Translations under genes and position numbers: made by a program
Notes under the pieces: generated by a model
Seen by the model: the letters and a program-made list of their open reading frames with translations, nothing else
Told to the model about the DNA's origin: nothing
Databases searched by the model: none
Shown here: in pieces, positions 1-6,297 of the stretch
How the letters are laid out: each line of letters begins with the position of its first letter
How positions within the stretch are numbered: position 1 is the first letter of the stretch
Assembly (NCBI GenBank): GCA_023433225.1
Contig: JAEZDQ010000070.1
Coordinates: forward strand, 1 to 10,292
Origin: Bacteroidota bacterium
Lineage (GTDB): Bacteria; Bacteroidota; Bacteroidia; Flavobacteriales; Weeksellaceae
Length of the DNA: 10,292 nt
Direction of reading: 5' to 3'

Positions 1-1272
1 CCGTTGGACAATGTGCTTCCTTCCGCTCATGCCGAATATTTGGACATTCCGATTTATATTACGGATACCGCACCGGCAGACTTAGTCAATACCGGCGGAA
101 ACTTTATGTCGGACGGCATGGGAAATGCCTTTGCTTCAAATTTAATCCTCATGGAAAACCAAGCCGGAAATCCCTATGGTGTAAGCCCTAAAACGGAAGC
201 TCAGGTCGATCAGATCATGGAAGATTATATGGGGATTCAATCTTACCGGAAAATGACAGTCCTGCCGTATGATGGAATACACCATATTGATATGCACATG
301 AAACTGTTGGATGAAGAAACGATTCTGGTAAGCGAATATCCACAAGGAGTTGCAGACGGGCCACAGATTGAGGCTAACATCGATTACATTACAACCACTT
401 TTCAAACTCCTTTCGGGAATGATTATGAAATCAAATGGATTCCCGCTCCACCCAGCACCAGCGGACAATATCCGGACACCGGCGGTGCTTACCGGACTTA
501 TACCAATGCGGTAATTGTCAACAAAACGGTTTTGGTTCCGGTTTATCGGCCCGAAGTAGATGATGAAGCCCTGCAAATCTGGCAGGAAGCAATGCCTGGA
601 TATAGAATTGTGGGAATAGATGTGGACAATCCTTCTGAGCCGTTAATCAACGGTGGCGGTGCAATTCATTGCATTACACACACCATTGGGGTGGCAGACC
701 CATTGTGGATTGTCCATGAAAAAATCAGATATGCGACGGCGAATTCAAATGTTGCGATTGAAGCGCAAATCAAACATATATCGGGTGTTGCACAAGCCAA
801 GGTTTTCTGGAAAGAAGAAGATGAAACTGAATTCCAAGAACTTTCCATGACAAATCCCTCTGGTGATAACTGGACCACAACCATAACCGTTCCTATGGAT
901 TCGGAAGAAATTGATTATTACATCTGGGCCGAAGCCAATTCCGGCAAGTCAATTGCGCGACCAATGCCGGCTCCGGAAGGTTTTTGGACTTTTAACGTCT
1001 TGCAGATGTCCACCGAAGAGTGGGCTAATCAAAGCATCCATGGTCCTTATCCCAACCCGGCCAAAGACAAAGTTTATTTTGATGTGAAGGATATTTCGGG
1101 GAAATTAAATGTTTCTATCTACAATATGGCCGGACAGAAAATGTACCAAAATTCGCTTGAAAATCCCGACGGGAAAATTACGCTGAACCTCAACGCTTCT
1201 TGGAAAGGAGTTTACCTTGTAAATTTTGAAGGGGAATTTGGGAAAATAAGTAGGAAGTTGGTGGTGAATTGA
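1..1272 (+). CDS. Secreted agmatine deiminase / peptidyl-arginine deiminase family protein with type IX sorting domain (5' partial)
   Basis: The frame is open from the first base, so the N-terminus (signal peptide and first part of the deiminase fold) lies outside the window; the TTG at base 4 is not a credible start. Numbering from that codon, the visible pentein-fold blocks are GGN..SDGMG (31-40), HHID (93-96, the catalytic His-x-Asp), YTNAVIVN (167-174) and GGGAIHCIT (217-225) with the catalytic Cys at 223. This family hydrolyses guanidino groups (agmatine to N-carbamoylputrescine, or arginine to citrulline). Residues about 235-335 look like an Ig/Fn3-type beta-sandwich. Residues 347-422 are a type IX (Por) sorting domain, starting GPYPNPAKD and ending SRKLVVN, which sends the protein across the outer membrane. 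All key residues visible are intact. Whether the substrate is free agmatine or peptide arginine cannot be told from this part. It converges on rpsA. Confidence 0.88.
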   Translation, partial: PLDNVLPSAHAEYLDIPIYITDTAPADLVNTGGNFMSDGMGNAFASNLILMENQAGNPYGVSPKTEAQVDQIMEDYMGIQSYRKMTVLPYDGIHHIDMHMKLLDEETILVSEYPQGVADGPQIEANIDYITTTFQTPFGNDYEIKWIPAPPSTSGQYPDTGGAYRTYTNAVIVNKTVLVPVYRPEVDDEALQIWQEAMPGYRIVGIDVDNPSEPLINGGGAIHCITHTIGVADPLWIVHEKIRYATANSNVAIEAQIKHISGVAQAKVFWKEEDETEFQELSMTNPSGDNWTTTITVPMDSEEIDYYIWAEANSGKSIARPMPAPEGFWTFNVLQMSTEEWANQSIHGPYPNPAKDKVYFDVKDISGKLNVSIYNMAGQKMYQNSLENPDGKITLNLNASWKGVYLVNFEGEFGKISRKLVVN

Positions 1273-1385
1273 TTAATGTGCTTAATTCCAAAATCCCGCG
1301 CATAAAATCCTTGAAAATTATTCTTATTAACTTCCATCTTTCGAACGCATCATTCGGGATGTTGTTCTTAAAAACTAAAACAAAA

Positions 1386-1421
1386 AACCGCCCTCACTTC
1401 GACAAGCTCAGTGGGGCGGTT
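1386..1421 (-). terminator. Rho-independent terminator of rpsA, with an interspersed-repeat motif in the hairpin
   Basis: AACCGCCC (1386-1393) pairs with GGGCGGTT (1414-1421), and CACT (1395-1398) pairs with AGTG (1410-1413), leaving one bulged T at 1394 and an 11-nt loop. On the minus strand the stem runs into a T-rich tract (complement of the A-run 1382-1387). It therefore ends rpsA transcription, 24 bases after that gene's stop. On the plus strand no good T-run follows, so it is a weaker stop for the deiminase gene. The inner part contains CACTTCGACAAGCTCAGTG, discussed in the findings. Confidence 0.8.
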
Positions 1422-1444
1422 CTATCATTTAAAGGAATGGGGGA

Positions 1445-3256
1445 TTAGTTTCCTTCTCCTTCCATTCGCTTTTTCAATTCAGCTAATTCGTCAATGTCAC
1501 CCAAAGTCGATGTTTCGATGGATTGGTTGTCCATTGCTTTTTTGGCTTGTTTTTCTTCCTCTTCGCGGAAAGTTGCGGTGTGGGAAACCACTACGCGTCG
1601 GAATTCTTTGTTGAATTCGATTACGGTGAATTCCAGTTCGTCGCCTTTCTTCACACGTGAACCGTCTTCTTTTTCCAAAGTCCTTGCCGGTGCGAAAGCT
1701 TCTACGTCGGCATCTTCAAACTGAATGGTTGCGCCTTTGTCGAATACGTCAACAGCTTTTCCGGTATGTTTGGATCCGATGGAATATTTACCTTCGTATT
1801 TATCCCAAGGGTTTTCGGTCAATTGTTTGTGGCCCAAGCTCAAACGGCGTGCATCTACATCCAATTCCAAAACAACCACATCCAAGATGTCATCTACATT
1901 GCAGAATTCGGAAGGATGTTTGATTTTCTTGGTCCAAGAAAGGTCGGAGATATAAATCAGACCGTCCACACCTTCTTCCAGTTCTACGAACACGCCGAAG
2001 TTGGTAAAGTTCCTTACTTTTCCTTTGTGTTGTGAACCGATTGGGTATTTGGTTGTGATGTCTGTCCATGGGTCCGGCGTCAATTGCTTGATGCCCAACG
2101 ACATTTTTCTCTCCTCTCTGTCCAAAGTCAGGATTTGAGCTTCAATAGAGTCACCTACTTTTACGAAATCCTGAGCGGAACGCAAATGGGTGGACCAAGA
2201 CATTTCAGAAACGTGTACCAAACCTTCTACACCCGGAGCAACTTCGATGAAAGCACCGTAGTCAGCCAATACAACGACTTTTCCTGTTACTTTGTCGCCA
2301 ACAGCTAAGTTTTGATCCAAGGCTTCCCATGGGTGTTTTTCCAATTGTTTGATACCCAGTTGGATTCGGGTTTTGTCTTCGTCGAAATCCAAAATAACCA
2401 CATTGATTTTTTGACCATCCGACAAGATTTCGGAAGGATGGTTAATTCTGGACCAAGAAAGGTCTGTAATATGGATCAAACCGTCTACACCGCCCAAATC
2501 AACAAATACACCGTAAGAAGTGATGTTTTTCACTTCACCTTCGAGTACTTGTCCTTTTTCAAGTTGTGCAACGATTTCTTTTTTCTGTTCTTCGATGTCG
2601 GCTTCGATCAATGCTTTGTGTGAAACGACCACATTTTTGAATTCCGGGTTGATTTTAACCACTTTGAACTCCATTGTTTTACCCACATATTGTTCGTAAT
2701 CGCGGATTGGTTTCACATCGATTTGTGAACCGGGCAAAAATGCTTCGATTCCGAAAACGTCCACAATCATACCGCCTTTTGTACGGGCTTTGATGTAACC
2801 GTTGATGATTTCTTGCGTGTCGTGGGCTTTGTTCACAGCATCCCAAGCGTTCAATGAACGTGCTTTTCTGTGGGATAGAACCAATTGCCCGTTTTTGTCT
2901 TCACGTTGGTCAACCATTACTTCCACTTGGTCGCCTACGGCTAAATTCGGATTGTAACGGAATTCGTTGAGTGAAATAACACCTTCTGATTTGAAGTTGA
3001 TGTCCACAATCGCTTCCTTATCGGTCAAACGAACAACCTTCCCTTTGAAAACCGCATTTTCATCTAAGCTTTCCAAGGTGTCGTCGTACATTTTTTCCAA
3101 CTGCGCCTTTTCTTTTCGGTCTTCTTCGTTGAGTCCGCTTTCAAAAGATTCCCAGTCGAATTCTTCAAGGGTAACGTTTGTGTTTGTTTCAGTGGAATCA
3201 GCATTTAAGTCAAATGCTTGGTCTTCCAACTCTTCGTGATTTGTCTCTTTAGACAT
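1445..3256 (-). CDS. rpsA: 30S ribosomal protein S1
   Basis: S1 binds single-stranded mRNA and brings it to the 30S subunit. The 603-residue protein has an acidic N-terminal extension (about 1-65) and six S1/OB-fold repeats at about 66-131, 148-214, 235-303, 320-391, 407-476 and 493-560. Repeats 3-5 are closest to consensus, with blocks such as YGVFVDLGGVDGLIHITDLSW, YGAFIEVAPGVEGLVHVSEMSW and FGVFVELEEGVDGLIYISDLSW. A charged tail (about 561-603) follows. Length and repeat number fit Bacteroidota S1. The ATG at 3256-3254 follows an A/T-only stretch without a Shine-Dalgarno sequence, which is normal in this phylum. The gene is single, with its own promoter box upstream and a terminator just downstream; it is divergent from the GNAT gene. 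Confidence 0.97.
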   Translation of the reverse strand: MSKETNHEELEDQAFDLNADSTETNTNVTLEEFDWESFESGLNEEDRKEKAQLEKMYDDTLESLDENAVFKGKVVRLTDKEAIVDINFKSEGVISLNEFRYNPNLAVGDQVEVMVDQREDKNGQLVLSHRKARSLNAWDAVNKAHDTQEIINGYIKARTKGGMIVDVFGIEAFLPGSQIDVKPIRDYEQYVGKTMEFKVVKINPEFKNVVVSHKALIEADIEEQKKEIVAQLEKGQVLEGEVKNITSYGVFVDLGGVDGLIHITDLSWSRINHPSEILSDGQKINVVILDFDEDKTRIQLGIKQLEKHPWEALDQNLAVGDKVTGKVVVLADYGAFIEVAPGVEGLVHVSEMSWSTHLRSAQDFVKVGDSIEAQILTLDREERKMSLGIKQLTPDPWTDITTKYPIGSQHKGKVRNFTNFGVFVELEEGVDGLIYISDLSWTKKIKHPSEFCNVDDILDVVVLELDVDARRLSLGHKQLTENPWDKYEGKYSIGSKHTGKAVDVFDKGATIQFEDADVEAFAPARTLEKEDGSRVKKGDELEFTVIEFNKEFRRVVVSHTATFREEEEKQAKKAMDNQSIETSTLGDIDELAELKKRMEGEGN

Positions 3257-3273
3257 AAATTAAAAAATTTGTA

Positions 3274-3317
3274 TCTCAGAATTTTGCATCGAAACCAGCG
3301 CGGAATGGGCTCTGAGA
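3274..3317 (-). promoter_or_regulatory. Inverted repeat in the rpsA leader (possible mRNA hairpin)
   Basis: TCTCAGA (3274-3280) and TCTGAGA (3311-3317) are perfect 7-base inverted repeats separated by 30 bases. They lie in the predicted 5' leader of rpsA and end 17 bases before its start codon. S1 represses its own translation through leader structure in E. coli, so a regulatory hairpin is conceivable. The stem is short and the loop long, so a chance match is also possible. Confidence 0.3.
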
Positions 3318-3372
3318 GTGGTTAAACTTTTGTTTTTCAATACTTTGTTTCATTAATCCGCCAAAGTGGGCG

Positions 3373-3380
3373 CAAAGGTA
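3373..3380 (-). promoter_or_regulatory. Bacteroidota -7 promoter box for rpsA
   Basis: The minus strand reads TACCTTTG followed by CG, an exact match to the Bacteroidota -7 element TAnnTTTG. Transcription would start a few bases downstream, near 3366, giving a leader of about 110 nt before rpsA. I found no good TTTG -33 box 19-21 bases further upstream, so the call rests on the -7 element and its position. Confidence 0.5.
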
Positions 3381-3485
3381 AGGTTTTCTGTTGAAACATC
3401 TTATACAATGAATTGAAAATCTTTGTTTTGAAATGTGTTAACTTTCCGGATTAACCTTATTTTTATCAAAAATTAAATTCAAAAA

Positions 3486-4001
3486 ATGCCCGAACAGCAA
3501 CTCGAATTCAGAAAAGCAAATATGCAGGATGCGCCGGAAATTTGGGCGATTCTGCAAGAAGCAATCAAACGCCGAAGGCTGGATGGAAGCAACCAATGGC
3601 AAGACGGTTATCCCAATTTATCTACCGTCGAAAACGACATTTCCCAAGCCCGGAATTATGTTTTGGTTTTGAATCGGAAAATCATCGCTACTGGGGCATT
3701 GATTTTCAATGAGGAGCCGGCTTATGAAAAGATTGAAGGTGCTTGGCTGAGTGAAGGGGAGTTTTTGGTCGTTCACCGCGTGGCGGTTTCGGATGAGGTA
3801 GCCGGAAAAGGATTTGCAACCCGGTTTTTTACCTATTTTGAAGATTTTGCAAAGGACAACGGAGTTTACAGTATTAAAGTCGATACGAATTTCGATAATA
3901 AAGCGATGCTCAGGATTCTGGAGAAATTGGGTTATACATATTGCGGAGAAGTGGATATGCGCGGCAGTCCGCGTAAAGCTTTTGAGAAAGTTTTGGTGTA
4001 A
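3486..4001 (+). CDS. GNAT family N-acetyltransferase
   Basis: The 171-residue protein has the size and block order of a single-domain GNAT enzyme, which moves an acetyl group from acetyl-CoA to an amine. The N-terminal part (about 5-75) contains a RKANMQDAPEIWAIL helix and the W-x-x-GYPN segment at 38-44. Motif A is at about 93-120 (FLVVHRVAVSDEVAGKGFA), with the pyrophosphate-binding loop VAGKGFA at 105-111. Motif B follows at about 130-155 (VDTNFDNKAMLRILEKLGY). The first position of the usual Q/R-x-x-G-x-G/A loop is Glu here. The ATG at 3486 follows an A-rich stretch, and the predicted protein begins directly with the fold. The substrate cannot be inferred: the gene stands alone between rpsA and a tRNA. 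It is probably a small cytoplasmic enzyme. Confidence 0.87.
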   Translation: MPEQQLEFRKANMQDAPEIWAILQEAIKRRRLDGSNQWQDGYPNLSTVENDISQARNYVLVLNRKIIATGALIFNEEPAYEKIEGAWLSEGEFLVVHRVAVSDEVAGKGFATRFFTYFEDFAKDNGVYSIKVDTNFDNKAMLRILEKLGYTYCGEVDMRGSPRKAFEKVLV

Positions 4002-4010
4002 ATCCAATTA

Positions 4011-4041
4011 AAAAGCCCCAAACAAGATGTTCGGGGCTTTT
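4011..4041. terminator. Two-way terminator between the GNAT gene (+) and tRNA-Phe (-)
   Basis: AAAAGCCCC (4011-4019) pairs with GGGGCTTTT (4033-4041). AAC/GTT (4021-4023/4029-4031) extends the stem past one mismatch. Both strands end in a T-run: TTTT for the GNAT gene on plus, and TTTTTAATTGG for the tRNA on minus. It begins 10 bases after the GNAT stop and ends 6 bases before the tRNA 3' end. Confidence 0.88.
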
Positions 4042-4046
4042 AAAAG

Positions 4047-4119
4047 TGGTGCCTCCAGGAATCGAACCAGGGACACAAGGATTTTCAGTCCTTTGCTCTA
4101 CCAACTGAGCTAAGGCACC
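4047..4119 (-). tRNA. tRNA-Phe (anticodon GAA)
   Basis: Read on the minus strand, a full 73-nt cloverleaf is present. The acceptor stem is GGTGCCT (4119-4113) with AGGCACC (4054-4048), and the discriminator is A at 4047. The D-arm is GCTCAGTTGGTAGAGC. The anticodon loop CTGAAAA has GAA at 4086-4084. The T-arm contains GGTTCGATTCC. The 3' CCA is not encoded (C-T-T follows), so it must be added after transcription. Confidence 0.97.
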
Positions 4120-4135
4120 AACTCATTTGGGAGTG

Positions 4136-4165
4136 CAAATATAATGAATTTTTAATTTCACGAAA
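4136..4165 (-). promoter_or_regulatory. Promoter of tRNA-Phe
   Basis: The minus strand has TATATTTG (4143-4136), an exact TAnnTTTG -7 element, 16 bases before the tRNA 5' end. TTTC at 4165-4162 (spacing 18) could act as an imperfect -33 box. Position and spacing fit a start a few bases before the mature tRNA. Confidence 0.6.
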
Positions 4166-4251
4166 ATATTTTTACGTTTTCTAAAAAGAATTATAGGGTT
4201 CTTCCCGTCGAAACTTTAATAGTTCATTAACAATCAAATTCTTTTAACGTT

Positions 4252-4283
4252 TTTGCAGATTCCAATCTAAGTCATCATATTTG
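4252..4283 (+). promoter_or_regulatory. Promoter of the outer membrane protein / lptC operon
   Basis: TTTG (4252-4255) is followed after 20 bases by CATATTTG (4276-4283). This matches TTTG-N19..21-TAnnTTTG with one mismatch. Transcription would start near 4290, about 20 bases before the ATG at 4311. The box also covers the in-frame TTG at 4281, which argues against that codon as the start. Confidence 0.7.
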
Positions 4284-4310
4284 CAACTTGTAATTTTATT
4301 TTTTCATCGA

Positions 4311-5573
4311 ATGAAAAAGATTTTTTGTGGGATGCTTTTGGCGTGTTTGGGAATGGGATTGTCTGCGCAGGACGTATCAACGTCTCCCTTTTCTTCTTTT
4401 GGCGTAGGGGATTTGCTTTTTGACAATAACATTGAACAAGCCGGAATCGGCGGGATTTCCGCATTAACCACCAGCCCGTTTCACTCAAGCGCAAATTTTT
4501 CGAACCCGGCAGCCAACCAAAGCCTGAACATGACAAGTTTTGAATTTGGAGCCAACACTCATTTGAGCCGTTTTAAAGATGCGACAAGTTCTTCCGAAAA
4601 GAGCACTACCTATATTTCCAATATTTCGCTTGCATTTCCGGTGGGAACAAAAGCCCGCGCCGGATTCGGATTCCAGCCTTATTCGGCAGTCGGATATGAA
4701 GTTACGACCATAACCCGTAATGAAACCATCGCTTTTCAAAACGCGTTCAAAGGTGACGGCGGATTGAATTCCGTTCATGTAATGGGTTCTTATAATATAA
4801 ACACGGAATTTTCTTTGGGCGTACGTGCCAATTATTTATTCGGTGACCTAGAAAGGAGCCAAGTGATTTCCACTGAAGGATTGCCTTTGGTAACAGATTA
4901 CAATTACCAATCAAGAGTCAACGGTTTACAATTTACGGCCGGGGGATATTATTCCAAAAGAATCGGGGAAAATAAAAAACTGGACATCGGTGCGACTTAT
5001 ACATTGGGTTCTAAACTGAATGCCAAAATCACCGATTTGACGACCACTTATGCGGTTGACGACTTGGCTATGGAACGTGCGGACACCATACAATTCAAAA
5101 AAGTATATGGCGATATGAAACTGCCACAATCCGTTACATTTGCAGCCGCGCTCCGGAAAGACCTGCATTGGATGGTCGGAGCCCAATTGGATTGGGGTGA
5201 TTGGGGTGCTTATGAAATGGACGAAGACGATAATTCGATGATTGATACGAGGTTCCGTGCATCCGTTGGCGGTTATTGGATTCCGGATTTCAACAGCTAC
5301 AAAAGTTATTTTGAACGTGTCATCTATAGGTTGGGTGGATTTTACGAAGCTACTCCGCTTCAGTTCGGCACAGAGGGCGTGAAAAAATACGGGCTGACCG
5401 TAGGATTTGGTTTTCCTGTAGGCAAAGACCGCGACGCTTCCATGCTCAATCTGGCTGTTGAGTTGGGGCAGCAAGGAAGTACTTCGTCCAGTATTATCCA
5501 AGAGAATTATGCTAACATTAAACTCGGTTTTACGCTCAACGACATTTGGTTCCGGAAACGTGTAATCGACTAA
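4311..5573 (+). CDS. Conserved beta-barrel outer membrane protein, uncharacterised, next to lptC
   Basis: The 420-residue protein starts at the ATG at 4311. That gives a clean signal peptide (MKKIFCGMLLACLGMGLSAQ, cut near SA-Q), and the upstream TTG at 4281 falls inside the -7 promoter box. The mature part begins with SPFSSFGVGDLLFD and GIGGISALTTSPF, followed by many alternating amphipathic strands with aromatic ends such as FEFGANTHLS, GVRANYLFGDL, FTAGGYYSKRI and LDIGATYTLGS. It ends NIKLGFTLNDIWFRKRVID. This is the pattern of an outer membrane beta-barrel of the FadL/OmpP1-like type in Bacteroidota; the exact family is unnamed to me. The last codon is only 9 bases before lptC, so the two are almost certainly co-transcribed. 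A role in envelope biogenesis is inference from that neighbour. Confidence 0.8.
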   Translation: MKKIFCGMLLACLGMGLSAQDVSTSPFSSFGVGDLLFDNNIEQAGIGGISALTTSPFHSSANFSNPAANQSLNMTSFEFGANTHLSRFKDATSSSEKSTTYISNISLAFPVGTKARAGFGFQPYSAVGYEVTTITRNETIAFQNAFKGDGGLNSVHVMGSYNINTEFSLGVRANYLFGDLERSQVISTEGLPLVTDYNYQSRVNGLQFTAGGYYSKRIGENKKLDIGATYTLGSKLNAKITDLTTTYAVDDLAMERADTIQFKKVYGDMKLPQSVTFAAALRKDLHWMVGAQLDWGDWGAYEMDEDDNSMIDTRFRASVGGYWIPDFNSYKSYFERVIYRLGGFYEATPLQFGTEGVKKYGLTVGFGFPVGKDRDASMLNLAVELGQQGSTSSSIIQENYANIKLGFTLNDIWFRKRVID

Positions 5574-5582
5574 CCAATCAAA

Positions 5583-6164
5583 ATGAATCTCTTCCGCCGG
5601 AAAATCAAATGGAATTTACGCAAGAGATTAATCCCGTTTCTTATTTTACCGGTATTTTATGTCGCTTGTGACAGCGGAAATGATGCGGATTTGAACACAC
5701 GGAAATCGGATTTTCCGGACCGAACCCTCATCAATGCACATATTTTTTACAAGGATTCCGGGAGGATTGTTTTGGATTTGCGTTCGCCTTTGATTGAAGA
5801 ATATTCACTGGTCGATACGCCTTATACCCAATTCCCGAAAGGGCTTGAATTGGAATTTTACAATAAAAGAAGCGATACACCGGGGTACCTTCGGGCGAAC
5901 TGGGCGACTTTCAGTGATGCGCGCGGTTGGTATGAAGGCCGGGGAGATGTGGTGGTAATCAATGAAAAAGGAGATACTTTGAAGTCTCAAAAACTTTTCT
6001 GGAATAAAAAGACCAAGAGGATTTTCACCCAAGATACCGTTTTCATCATCAGCAAAGAGAGGGATTCCCTACAAGCTGCCAACGGTTTGGAAGCATCAGA
6101 CGACTTGAGCGAATATACCCTTTTCAACAACCGGGGAACCAAATACTACGAGGAGAAGGATTGA
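5583..6164 (+). CDS. lptC: LPS export ABC transporter periplasmic protein LptC
   Basis: LptC links the inner-membrane LptBFG transporter to the periplasmic LptA bridge that carries lipopolysaccharide to the outer membrane. The 193-residue protein has a basic start (RRKIKWNLRKR), a hydrophobic segment (16-27) and Cys29 in VFYVACDSG, which could be a lipobox. The beta-jellyroll body follows: DFPDRTLINAHIFYKDSGRI (about 43-62), the EEYSLVDTPYTQFPKGLELEFY block, and then the RANWATFSDARGWYEGRGDVVVINEKGDTLKS block, which is characteristic of the LptC/OstA-like fold. The E. coli protein has a transmembrane anchor; here lipid anchoring is possible but only inferred. It follows the beta-barrel gene by 9 bases. 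In related Flavobacteriia, as I recall, a CNNM/CorC-type membrane protein gene often comes next; here the next gene is the PpiD-like protein. Confidence 0.85.
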   Translation: MNLFRRKIKWNLRKRLIPFLILPVFYVACDSGNDADLNTRKSDFPDRTLINAHIFYKDSGRIVLDLRSPLIEEYSLVDTPYTQFPKGLELEFYNKRSDTPGYLRANWATFSDARGWYEGRGDVVVINEKGDTLKSQKLFWNKKTKRIFTQDTVFIISKERDSLQAANGLEASDDLSEYTLFNNRGTKYYEEKD

Positions 6165-6297
6165 GATTCATGGCATCATCGCCGAAAAGATAAATTTTAA
6201 TCTGTTCATTTTCAAATTTTCTCATTTTCTCATTTTCAAATTGATTTAATTATTGTATTTTCGCCACCCGTAATTTATATAATAAAGTAATAATATA
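6165..6297 (+). promoter_or_regulatory. Gap between lptC and the PpiD-like gene: A/T-rich repeat and possible promoter
   Basis: This 133-base gap holds no open frame worth calling. It contains a short degenerate repeat (6207-6242, listed separately) and TATTTTCG at 6256-6263. The latter differs from TAnnTTTG at one position and lies about 35 bases before the ATG. No clear TTTG -33 box is placed correctly. The gap could let the folding factor be transcribed alone, but read-through from lptC is equally possible because no terminator hairpin is visible. Confidence 0.35.
6207..6242. repeat. Degenerate A/T-rich short repeat
   Basis: CATTTTCAAATT occurs at 6207-6218 and again at 6231-6242. Between them CTCATTTT is repeated in tandem (6221-6228 and 6229-6236). 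It lies between lptC and the PpiD-like gene and has no coding or stem-loop character. Confidence 0.6.

Noticed and set aside
1386..1421. An integron attC or attachment site instead of a terminator.
   Set aside because: It lacks the paired R/L core sites of attC, and its place directly after rpsA with a T-tract fits a terminator.
3910..4104. Minus-strand frame starting inside tRNA-Phe (MVEQRTENPCVPGS).
   Set aside because: This is the common artefact of translating a tRNA gene; it also runs through a terminator into the antisense of the GNAT gene.
4281..4310. A start at TTG 4281, adding ten residues to the beta-barrel protein.
   Set aside because: It would put ten residues before a perfect signal peptide, and the TTG overlaps the predicted -7 promoter box; ATG 4311 fits better.
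6207..6242. A CRISPR-like repeat array.
   Set aside because: Only two copies of a 12-base A/T-rich word with no regular spacers; it is simple degenerate repeat DNA.
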